Part shown: positions 1 through 9,510 of the stretch, one piece after another
How the letters are laid out: each line of letters opens with the position of its first letter
How positions within the stretch are numbered: position 1 is the first letter of the stretch
Assembly: GCF_020085105.1 (NCBI RefSeq)
Contig: NC_058045.1
Coordinates: 9,689,833 to 9,753,832, forward strand
From: Siniperca chuatsi
Taxonomy: Eukaryota; Chordata; Actinopteri; Centrarchiformes; Sinipercidae
Direction of reading: 5' to 3'
Length of the DNA: 64,000 nt
Made by a program: the position numbers and the translations under genes
Notes under the pieces: model-generated
Databases searched by the model: none
The model's input: only the letters and a program-made list of their open reading frames with translations
What the model was told of the DNA's origin: nothing

Positions 1-815
1 AGCAATCTGCTTACAGCGAGGAAAAGGAATGAAAGAGGAAGGACTGTCTTACAAAGTAAACAAATGAACAAGGCCACAGGAGGAGAAAGAGAGAGCGAGA
101 GTGAGATGTGGTCACTGTAATATACTGTAGCATACAGGCACACAGAGTAATGAGGACACTAAACAGGTGGAGAGACAAGACACAAACACACATGGTGAGG
201 GTATGGGTAGAAAATGTTTAATAGACATGGCAATGAGAGGTGTACAGAGGCCCGGCTGCAGCACAGGAAATAATAACAGGAGAGGATCATGTTTCATGCT
301 TTACATTTTATTATGACACAGCAGTGGGGATAAGAGAGGGGGTTTGAGGAGGAAGGGTGATGGTTTACCACATGGTTAGCTTGATGATGATATTTCCAGT
401 GACAACAGCAGTGCAGTGGAGGCCACATAGTACATTAAAGCACATGAAGTTGGAGGCAAAGAAACAATGATGAGGCTATGACATCATCCCTACGCATTCA
501 ACTTTACAAACTGATGGAGAGGAGGAAGGACAGTGGCTTGAGCCACTGGACTTAGTGTCACACGCGCGCGCGCGCACACTGGCACGCACGCACACAAACT
601 CCCAGCATGCGGAGTAGTTGCCTTACCTACTGTGTATCGACCACAGTAGGTTTGTGGTGATTACAACATGGAAGGAATATTATGTCATTTTGGAGAGAGA
701 TCATTTGAGGAGATGTGGGAGGCGACAGCTAGCGCTCATTGCAGCCCCCCCTTTTTTTCCCCCAACCTGCATCATCATCACCATCATCATCATCCGCACC
801 AAGATTCATACTCAC
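1..815. other. Non-coding, presumed first intron of tjp1; simple repeats
   Basis: No credible exon is seen. A CG/CA dinucleotide tract lies at about 559-598 and a CAT-rich tract at about 768-793, just inside the donor of the presumed tjp1 exon. Short open frames here are low-complexity or antisense shadows. Confidence 0.5.
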
Positions 816-913
816 CACATACGCTTCCTGGGTGGAAGACAATGTTCTTTGTTGGAGGCGGTCACCCCCAGAGCCAGCTGCATTACAGTAATGTATTTCT
901 GGTAATTCACCAT
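816..913 (-). CDS. tjp1: Alternative first coding exon of tight junction protein 1 (ZO-1), partial gene
   Basis: The exon encodes 32 residues beginning MVNYQKYITV and ending LPPRKRM, then splits a Trp codon at a donor reading ATGTG|GTGAGT. The start was chosen because ACCATGG is a strong Kozak context. The open frame continues upstream without a stop, so a longer 5' reading is possible but unlikely. From memory of the family, some ZO-1 isoforms begin with an N-terminus of this kind, ahead of the common exon that leads into PDZ1. ZO-1 is a cytoplasmic scaffold linking claudins and occludin to actin at tight junctions. The remaining exons would lie off the left edge, and 1-815 would be intron. 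Synteny supports the call, since human TJP1 lies near APBA2 and FAN1 on 15q13. No PDZ, SH3 or GUK domain is visible here, so the identification rests on one short exon plus gene order. Confidence 0.55.
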
Positions 914-1193
914 GGTACTGTCCACCGCTACTAAAAATCCAACCCAAAGAAAAGCACAGGTGATCATATATCTCTTTATTCCCTGGCATCCGCCTCCGCT
1001 GCGTCTTCCATGCTCAGCATCACAACGCCATTTCCAGCGCTGAAGGACTGACAGTGAAAACACTCCCCAAGGAGCTGAGCGAAAGGTGCCGTACCGCTGC
1101 GACCCATGTCTGCAATGACACTCTGACCGTGTTTTAGCGCCCGCAAACAGATCGCCGATCCATTCGATTTGTAGTTTTTTTTGTGTGTGTGTT
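914..1193 (-). promoter_or_regulatory. Probable 5' UTR and promoter-proximal region of the tjp1 alternative exon
   Basis: The sequence directly upstream (minus sense) of the presumed tjp1 start is relatively GC-rich with several CpGs between about 985 and 1160, unlike the AT-rich intergenic DNA further right. No TATA box was recognised and the transcription start cannot be fixed from sequence alone. The region ends at the left boundary of the tandem duplication. Confidence 0.3.
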
Positions 1194-1970
1194 TTTCTTT
1201 TTGATACGGTCAGGATTTGGACATTATCTCCTTCCGCCTGCCTCCTCCCTCCTGTCCGGGGCTGGAAACACTCTCTTAAAAACGCTGCAGCGTCCAGGCG
1301 TCCGTGTGTGTGAGGTAGGGGAGAGAGTGTGTGTGTACAGTGTAGTCAGAGGGGAGCGACTGCGAGGGAGGGGAGGAGGGAGAGGGAGAGGAGGAGGAGG
1401 GGGGATCGATTCATTTGGAGGTGTTCAGTTGTAGCATCTGTTGGAAGTCCACAGTTTGTCTTTAATTACTTGTTAACTGTGGTATCTTTGTGTTACACAC
1501 ACACTTTTTTTTTGGAGGTTTGGGGGTATTTTTGCAGGCACGTCCTGTTCTACAATAGACGCTTTCCACAGAAGACATTTTGGCATGTCACAGTAGGAAA
1601 AGCACAGGTGTAAATAATAAAATTAATGATGGTTGAATTCCATTCACCTGCTTCAGTTTGTAACGCAAAATTTAACAAAAATGCCAGAAAATCGGCAGAA
1701 GAAAATGCGGATTAATGCGCGTTTCCATCCACTCCCTTATGAGAATATTAGGAGTTGGTTCATCCACACAAAGTTAATGGCACTAATTCCCCAGTCAAGT
1801 GCGACTAAACCATAGCAGAACAAAAGGACGCCAGTCAAACCTCAAATAAATTAAAACAATGTAGAAAAACATGATGGACATATGGCGTTTATGTTTGTTT
1901 TCATGTATTAATTTGAAGAAGGTTAGTCTCCCCACCACTCCACACAGATCTGATGTTTTCGTCGTGCTGT

Positions 1971-2098
1971 CTAGATGGTAACCCTGGTAACCACGAGATT
2001 TAGGTTTAGGCAACAAAACTACTTGGTAAGGTTTAGGAACTCGCACAATGAAGAAACAAATTTTGCAAGAGTTTTGCAAATCCAAGGTTACCATCTAG
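1971..2098. mobile_element. Small MITE-like repeat with 13-bp inverted ends (in copy A)
   Basis: The unit begins CTAGATGGTAACC and ends GGTTACCATCTAG, a perfect 13-bp inverted repeat around about 100 bp of non-coding sequence rich in GGTTTAGG-type motifs. No open frame is seen. The structure suits a short non-autonomous DNA element; the superfamily is not determined. Confidence 0.5.
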
Positions 2099-2396
2099 CA
2101 CCTACTGTTTTCGTCTGCCGCCATTTTACATCTCTTCAGTGTACATTTAAGTCACGTGCTGTTTTAATTGAACTACGTCACATTTTGCTTTTATCACCTC
2201 AGCCAAAATGTATCATCCAATATTTCGCCTTTTTTTTTGACTTTTGAAATTTCCACTCAGCTTTTTAAGTGCAAATTAAAAACGCGCCTAAATGGAAACC
2301 CATCTACTGCAATGGCTCCCCTGACACACAACCATGTTAATGTTTTTAGTAACACCTGTGCTTGACAAGTCAACATGTCTGCTGTTAAAAGGTCTA

Positions 2397-4145
2397 TTAG
2401 TAGTTACACTTGAAACTTAAAAATATACTGTAGGGGATGGCTGTACCACCAAGTTTTTGGGGTGTGGGTAGTTTCTTGAGCACATCACCTCTAGGGATGA
2501 CTCCTTCATCATTTTCTTTAAATGTAAAGATGGGCTTTCCATCCCCAGACTTCTTATAACTTTGCCTTAGAAACTTTGCACTGATGTCTGCACCCTCAAC
2601 CTTCTGCACCAATCCAACGTAGTTATACGATTTGGTTTTACCAGCAAAGCTCACAATGACAAAGTCACCAGCAGACAGATCCTTGTCACCATCATCATCA
2701 TCATTCTGGACATCTGAACTCTCATAATCAGTGGTGTCGTTAAGTGGAATGGAGATGTCACTCTCTTCTGAGCTACTGTAGACAGTCACTTTCTTTTGGG
2801 TTTGGTTGGTTTGGACACTTTCAGAGCCCCTCTCTTCTTATTTTCATTCATTTTCTGTTTTTCAGCCCTTTTATTTTCTCTGTTGTGTGTGTTCTCCAGG
2901 TCATCTTCTGCTTCATCATCAGTGGTGTCATCAAGTGGAAGGCCCATGGTGCTTTCTTCTGAGCTACTGTGCACAACCTTTTTCTTTATGATTTTGTTTT
3001 GATTTGAGCCTTTCAGAGCCCATTTCTTCTGCCTTTCATTCTTTTTCTTTTCCTTTTTAGCCTTTTTATCTTGTTTTTCTTTGTGTGCTTCCTCCAGCTC
3101 CATCTTCTCAGGTGTGTCGGTCAAGATTTTTGTTTTTACTTTTTTCCTCATCATTCTGGGCCTTCTTGCTGTGGCTTTTGGCAAGGGAAGTATGACTTTT
3201 GGGGACACATAATTCCCATGGGCACCAGAACCAGTTTCATCACTTGATGAGTGCTCAGGATTTGGTTCTGGAAGAGTGGCAGGTGGCACCCCTGGGTCTG
3301 GACCTGTTTCAAGACCTTTGGCATGGGTTGGCTCCTCATGTGATGGTCCAGGCGGGTCAGCAGCAGCAGCAGCCCTGGTGGAGGGCTCTTCTGGGTTTGG
3401 CCTGTCTGTTACCATTGATGGGGCATAATCTTCATCTGGGAAGATATCCCTGTTATATGGGTATATGCCCGTAGCTCTGAAACCTGATGTGATGTTTGTG
3501 GGGGTCATTGCAGACATAAATGCTTGCTTCACAAGTTCTGCGACCTCGTAAATCGATACGGTTCGACCAGGATGTGTGCGCATCCAACCGTCCGTTGCTC
3601 TGAAGAAGTAGGTTTTCAGTGGTCCATAGACTGTTTTGTCCAATGGTTGCAATCGGTGTGAGGTGTGAGGTGGCAGGGTGAGCATAACGACACCATTTTC
3701 TTTAGCAGTTGTCACTGCCTTCAGTGAGATGTGAGATTTATGGTTGTCCAGAATGAGCAGGACTGGATGATCGATGGAGCAGTTTGTGTGTCGGATGAAG
3801 TGCTCCAGGAAGGTGGTGAAGACTTCTTCATTCATCCATCCAGACTTTGTAGCAAGACCTATAGACCCTGCAGGTGATCCATTCATGAAGGATTCTTTGA
3901 AACGAACACGAGGGAAAATAAACATGGGTGGGATTGCATTTCCTGTGGCATTTACTGCACAGGCCACAGTGACGAGCTCTCCTCTTTCAGCTGATGTAAC
4001 TGAACCCACTTGTTTCTTCCCTTTCTCTGTGACAATCTGCTTGGGTGTCTGCACTGTAGTCACACCAGTTCTGGTCCATGTTGTACATCATGTGTGGAGG
4101 GAAGTTATACCTGAAATGAGATTATGAAGGTGGTTATGTGTGTAA
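2397..4145 (-). pseudogene. Truncated pogo/Tigger-like transposase (copy A)
   Basis: The minus strand carries the DDE part of a pogo/Tigger-like transposase. A 425-residue open frame at 2786-4063 covers the second catalytic Asp (LLILDNHKSH), the third acidic position (RLQPLDKTVYGPLK) and a Lys/Glu-rich tail. A one-base run difference near 2790 shifts the last part (2397-2789), which encodes an SH3/Tudor-like segment starting near SAGDFVIVSFAGKTKS. The stretch with the first Asp (YNMDETG in copy B) is garbled near 4070. The helix-turn-helix exon seen in copy B has no counterpart here. The copy is therefore broken at the 5' end and by frame errors. Known role of the family: cut-and-paste transposition into TA sites. 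Confidence 0.75.
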
Positions 4146-4223
4146 ATGTCAATTCTGCTACTCAGGCAGAAGACCCAATAGAGATGTGCACTTTTTCCTT
4201 TCCTGGCTGCCTCGTGTGTATGT

Positions 4224-4257
4224 GTGAGTGAGTGAGTGAGTGAGAGAGAGAGATATG
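4224..4257. repeat. GTGA/GA microsatellite inside the transposon
   Basis: A GTGA tetranucleotide run passes into a GA run. It is present at the same place in copy B (about 8258-8288), within the intron between transposase exons 2 and 3. Confidence 0.6.
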
Positions 4258-5213
4258 TGATCCTATGATTGATGATTGATGATTACCTGTCCATCACTTT
4301 AGAGAGGTTATCAAAGAACTCCCCCCACGTTGTGCCTATTAAAGGCAGTAGCTCTTCCAAGAGAGGTTGCTTCAGGAGTGCGGCATGACAAGTGGTGGCG
4401 TGCTTTAAAAGCTGTGAACCAATCAGGACCTAGAAAAGTGCCATTTCTTTTGATACGGTCAGGATTTGGACATTATCTCCTTCCGCCTGCCTCCTCCCTC
4501 CTGTCCGGGGCTGGAAACACTCTCTTAAAAACGCTGCAGCGTCCAGGCGTCCGTGTGTGTGAGGTAGGGAGAGAGTGTGTGTGTACAGTGTAGTCAGAGG
4601 GGAGCGACTGCGAGGGAGGGAGGAGGGAGAGGGAGAGGAGGAGGAGGGGGATCGATTCATTTGGAGGTGTTCAGTTGTAGCATCTGTTGGAAGTCCACAG
4701 TTTGTCTTTAATTACTTGTTAACTGTGGTATCTTTGTGTTACACACACACTTTTTTTTTGGAGGTTTGGGGTATTTTTGCAGGCACGTCCTGTTCTACAA
4801 TAGACGCTTTCCACAGAAGACATTTTGGCATGTCACAGTAGGAAAAGCACAGGTGTAAATAATAAAATTAATGATGGTTGAATTCCATTCACCTGCTTCA
4901 GTTTGTAACGCAAAATTTAACAAAATGCCAGAAAATCGGCAGAAGAAAATGCGGATTAATGCGCGTTTCCATCCACTCCCTTATGAGAATATTAGGAGTT
5001 GGTTCATCAACACAAAGTTAATGGCACTAATTCCCCAGTCAAGTGCGACTAAACCATAGCAGAACAAAAGGACGCCAGTCAAACCTCAAATAAATTAAAA
5101 CAATGTAGAAAAACATGATGGACATATGGCGTTTATGTTTGTTTTCATGTATTAATTTGAAGAAGGTTAGTCTCCCACTACTCCACACAGATCTGATGTT
5201 TTCGTCGTGCTGT

Positions 5214-5341
5214 CTAGATGGTAACCCTGGTAACCACGAGATTTAGGTTTAGGCAACAAAACTACTTGGTAAGGTTTAGGAACTCGCACAATGAAGAAAC
5301 AAATTTTGCAAGAGTTTTGCAAATCCAAGGTTACCATCTAG
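5214..5341. mobile_element. Small MITE-like repeat with 13-bp inverted ends (in copy B)
   Basis: Second copy of the 128-bp unit with CTAGATGGTAACC / GGTTACCATCTAG ends, carried along by the tandem duplication rather than by independent insertion, because the flanks match copy A as well. Confidence 0.5.
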
Positions 5342-5676
5342 CACCTACTGTTTTCGTCTGCCGCCATTTTACATCTCTTCAGTGTACATTTAAGTCACGT
5401 GCTGTTTTAATTGAACTACGTCACATTTTGCTTTTATCACCTCAGCCAAAATGTATCATCCAATATTTCGCCTTTTTTTTTGACTTTTGAAATTTCCACT
5501 CAGCTTTTTAAGTGCAAATTAAAAACGCGCCTAAATGGAAACCCATCTACTGCAATGGCTCCCCTGACACACAACCATGTTAATGTTTTTAGTAACACCT
5601 GTGCTTGACAAGTCAACATGTCTGCTGTTAAAAAGGTCTATTAGTAGTTACACTTGAAACTTAAAAATATACTGTA

Positions 5677-5930
5677 GGGGAAAGTGGGGTGAGTTGTGCC
5701 AGTTTTTACTCAAAGTGACTTTAAAGTGAGGCCATGACAGTAATGCCTTCAACTTAAGAATGTACATATATTTCAGGATGTGGTGCATCCCTGAGAACAA
5801 TAACTTTGGATCTGAAATAAATAGTTTCAGAAATATAGCTTTTGGGAAAAAGTGAGTCTTGTGGCACAACTTGCCCTGGTGCGGGGTAAGTTGTGCCTTT
5901 GGGGAGAATATGTTGGGGTAAATTATGCCA
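5677..5930. repeat. Left terminal and subterminal repeats of the pogo-like element
   Basis: Besides the TIR at 5677-5701, the motif GGGGTRAGTTGTGCC or its complement recurs at 5863-5876 (inverted), 5883-5897 (direct) and 5915-5930 (degenerate, direct). Such arrays near the ends of DNA transposons are usually transposase binding sites; that role is inferred here. Confidence 0.7.
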
Positions 5931-6414
5931 GTGATTTCTGAAGTAAAACAGAACATTTTAATGTTATGAACTGTAATGCTATATGAAAGCAAGACAAATT
6001 CAATACAAAATTACTTATTTAAGGTTTATTTAGATATTGTCACCATATTAAACTGTTGGAATAAGTCATATTTTGTAGTTTTGGTGAAAACACAAAAAAC
6101 TTAAATACATAATATGATATTTGTGAATCATTTCAGGCAAAAAGGCTTTGGTAATAGATGCCTGTTGACATACATAGAACGCTATCTGTCAATTATGTAA
6201 CATATAAGAATAAAGTGACTAGGCTAATTTCTAAACATCCTATTGTGCCACTTAAAAACTGAACAAAACTTCTCTAATAACATAACTGAAATCAGTGTTA
6301 GCTAAATTAAACAAATGGCAGGTAAGTCAAACAGTGATGAGGCATGCCCATCTCCTCACTTCTCCAGACTATCCCCTGTGGGTATGTAGGTCAAGGTGGT
6401 CTGGATCTGGCCTA

Positions 6415-8984
6415 CTACTTAACATCCCACTTGTCAATGCTGCAGGGGAATATAAACTTCTGCTCTCTTCTGGCTGTACCACCAAGTTTTTGGGGTGTGG
6501 GTAGTTTCTTGAGCACATCACCTCTAGGGATGACTCCTTCATCATTTTCTTTAAATGTAAAGATGGGCTTTCCATCCCCAGACTTCTTATAACTTTGCCT
6601 TAGAAACTTTGCACTGATGTCTGCACCCTCAACCTTCTGCACCAATCCAACGTAGTTATACGATTTGGTTTTACCAGCAAAGCTCACAATGACAAAGTCA
6701 CCAGCAGACAGATCCTTGTCACCATCATCATCATCATTCTGGACATCTGAACTCTCATAATCAGTGGTGTCGTTAAGTGGAATGGAGATGTCACTCTCTT
6801 CTGAGCTACTGTAGACAGTCACTTTCTTTTTGGGTTTGGTTGGTTTGGACACTTTCAGAGCCCCTCTCTTCTTATTTTCATTCATTTTCTGTTTTTCAGC
6901 CCTTTTATTTTCTCTGTTGTGTGTGTTCTCCAGGTCATCTTCTGCTTCATCATCAGTGGTGTCATCAAGTGGAAGGCCCATGGTGCTTTCTTCTGAGCTA
7001 CTGTGCACAACCTTTTTCTTTATGATTTTGTTTTGATTTGAGCCTTTCAGAGCCCATTTCTTCTGCCTTTCATTCTTTTTCTTTTCCTTTTTAGCCTTTT
7101 TATCTTGTTTTTCTTTTTGTGTGCTTCCTCCAGCTCCATCTTCTCAGGTGTGTCGGTCAAGATTTTTGTTTTTACTTTTTCCTCATCATTCTGGGCCTTC
7201 TTGCTGTGGCTTTTGGCAAGGGAAGTATGACTTTTGGGGACACATAATTCCCATGGGCACCAGAACCAGTTTCATCACTTGATGAGTGCTCAGGATTTGG
7301 TTCTGGAAGAGTGGCAGGTGGCACCCTGGGTCTGGACCTGTTTCAAGACCTTTGGCATGGGTTGGCTCCTCATGTGATGGTCCAGGCGGGTCAGCAGCAG
7401 CAGCAGCCCTGGTGGAGGGCTCTTCTGGGTTTGGCCTGTCTGTTACCATTGATGGGGCATAATCTTCATCTGGGAAGATATCCCTGTTATATGGGTATAT
7501 GCCCGTAGCTCTGAAACCTGATGTGATGTTTGTGGGGGTCATTGCAGACATAAATGCTTGCTTCACAAGTTCTGCGACCTCGTAAATCGATCACGGTTCG
7601 ACCAGGATGTGTGCGCATCCAACCGTCCGTTGCTCTGAAGAAGTAGGTTTTCAGTGGTCCATAGACTGTTTTGTCCAATGGTTGCAATCGGTGTGAGGTG
7701 TGAGGTGGCAGGGTGAGCATAACGACACCATTTTCTTTAGCAGTTGTCACTGCCTTCAGTGAGATGTGAGATTTATGGTTGTCCAGAATGAGCAGGACTG
7801 GATGATCGATGGAGCAGTTTGTGTGTCGGATGAAGTGCTCCAGGAAGGTGGTGAAGACTTCTTCATTCATCCATCCAGACTTTGTAGCAAGACCTATAGA
7901 CCCTGCAGGTGATCCATTCATGAAGGATTCTTTGAAAACGAACACGAGGGAAAATAAACATGGGTGGGATTGCATTTCCTGTGGCATTTACTGCACAGGC
8001 CACAGTGACGAGCTCTCCTCTTTCAGCTGATGTAACTGAACCCACTTGTTTCTTCCCTTTCTCTGTGACAATCTGCTTGGGTGTCTGCACTGTAGTCACA
8101 CCAGTTTCGTCCATGTTGTACATCATGTGTGGAGGGAAGTTATACCTGAAATGAGATTATGAAGGTGGTTATGTGTGTAAATGTCAATTCTGCTACTCAG
8201 GCAGAAGACCCAATAGAGATGTGCACTTTTTCCTTTCCTGGCTGCCTCGTGTGTATGTGTGAGTGAGTGAGTGAGTGAGAGAGAGAGATATGTGATCCTA
8301 TGATTGATGATTGATGATTACCTGTCCATCACTTTAGAGAGGTTATCAAAGAACTCCCCCACGTTGTGCCTATTAAAGGCAGTAGCTCTTCCAAGAGAGG
8401 TTGCTTCAGGAGTGCGGCATGACAAGTGGTGGCGTGCTTTAAAAGCTGTGAACCAATCAGGACCTAGAAAAGGTTAATAGTTTATTAGCATAAAGGGTAT
8501 CTTCTCTGTAGGATGTGTATGGTGATAACTGACAATGAGCATGTCCTGGGAAAATAATTAGCAATGTTCCCTATAACTTTTCCTTAATAAATGCACACTT
8601 AACCTAACCTGCTTTTTTCTCTCTGATCCAGCTGGCAGGGATGTCAATGCCATTTCTTTGTGCATACTCAAAAGCCAGCTCACAGCATTTCATAGCACTT
8701 ATGCCATGAAACATTGCTGCTAGAGCCTTTATATGGTCTGCCAGCTCTGTTTCCATGTTTTCTTTGAAGACTTGGTTGGCAAGTCCTGTTCTCTTATACC
8801 CTGTCTTTGTTACTTCTCCTATCTTTTTCTTCTCCATGAATCTTTTCAAGGTCATCCTGCAGATCTTCATCTCCCTTGCCACCTGACGTATGGTCTTTCC
8901 CTGTTGCACCTCTTTCACTGCTCTGTCCAACTCCACAAGAGGAGTTGAAGCCCTGTCTGTCTTCCTTTTATAACTGCGTGGCAT
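6415..8984 (-). pseudogene. Pogo/Tigger-like transposase gene with introns, frame-damaged (copy B)
   Basis: Three exons are visible. Exon 1 (8609-8984) starts MPRSYKRKTDRAS and contains a psq-type helix-turn-helix (KTIRQVAREMKICRMTLKRF). Exon 2 (8322-8463) encodes the [20 protein letters not shown] linker region common to this group. Exon 3 (8145 down to the stop at 6415) encodes the DDE domain and a long tail. The three acidic positions can be seen as YNMDETG, LILDNHKSH and QPLDKTVYGPLK, the DDD form typical of pogo. The tail ends in an SH3/Tudor-like segment near SAGDFVIVSFAGKTKS. Single-base insertions or deletions near 7936, 7590 and 7330 break exon 3, so this copy looks inactive as read. 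Several of these sites differ from copy A, so some may be sequencing errors. Confidence 0.82.
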
Positions 8985-9080
8985 GATGGGTTTTGTTCTA
9001 AAATTAAGAATGTCACATAGTTTAAGTGCTAAAATGTAAGAAATTACAAATTAATAATATGTTGAAAATAATCATAAGTG

Positions 9081-9508
9081 GGGGTGAGTTGTGCCACTGG
9101 CACAACTTAACCCAGGCCGTTTGGCACAAATCACCCCAGACCCACAAGTTTGAAAAACTAGCATGATTCAGCAGTTAAGAGCTAACATCATGCTAACTGT
9201 ATAGACTCATTGTGTAGCCTGCTAAAGCACTAAATCATGTGTGAAATGTTTTCAAACTTATTCTATAATTGTTCAGACACTACAATCAAAAAACCTTGAT
9301 CATAGAAATTTTACTTTGAAAGGAAAAAAACAGTTTTTTGAGTTAAAATGTGCTTACCTCTCGTGCTATGTGTCTCTCTTCTTTGGAGGATGAGTAAAAT
9401 GGATGGCTTTTCAAAATGATGTGGTCACATGACAAATTTCTTCTATGGTTTTCCAGAAACAATGGGTGGAACTACTTCCCCCCTGGCACAACTCACCCCA
9501 CTCTCCCC
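9081..9508. repeat. Right terminal and subterminal repeats of the pogo-like element
   Basis: The motif occurs directly at 9081-9095 and inverted at 9098-9113 and 9122-9137, ahead of the TIR at 9484-9508. The pair at 9081-9113 forms a near-perfect palindrome with a 2-base centre. The arrangement mirrors the left end. Confidence 0.7.
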
Positions 9509-9510
9509 TA

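Larger units (their letters stand above)
1194..4438. repeat. Tandem duplication, copy A
   Basis: This stretch is repeated almost word for word at 4443-8472. It consists of flanking sequence (1194-2432) followed by transposon sequence (2433-4438). Relative to copy B it lacks about 790 bp, equivalent to roughly 5681-6470, at the left end of the transposon, and it stops where copy B continues into the transposase N-terminal exon. Differences are mainly single-base changes in homopolymer runs, for example in the runs near 1317, 1372, 2390, 2790 and 4321. That pattern suggests either a recent duplication or an assembly artefact. Confidence 0.85.
4443..8472. repeat. Tandem duplication, copy B
   Basis: This is the direct repeat of 1194-4438, starting at the shared string TTTTGATACGGTCAGG (about 4447) and ending at the shared string ACCTAGAAAAG (about 8472). 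Copy B contains the intact left end of the transposon and runs on without a break into its right part, so copy B is the parental or better-assembled copy. Confidence 0.85.
5677..9508 (-). mobile_element. Nearly complete pogo/Tigger-like DNA transposon with TIRs and TA duplication
   Basis: The element is bounded by 25-bp terminal inverted repeats at 5677-5701 (GGGGAAAGTGGGGTGAGTTG...) and 9484-9508, which differ at one position when one is reverse-complemented. Both ends are flanked by TA (5675-5676 and 9509-9510), the target duplication expected of the Tc1/mariner-pogo group. Further copies of GGGGTRAGTTGTGCC lie just inside both ends. The transposase runs right to left on the minus strand. 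With an apparent length of 3832 bp, the element is large for the group because the gene is split by introns and carries a C-terminal extension. Confidence 0.88.

Noticed and set aside
618..934. Two plus-strand frames (95 and 88 codons) with His-rich runs
   Set aside because: Antisense to the presumed tjp1 exon, with runs produced by the CAT repeat.
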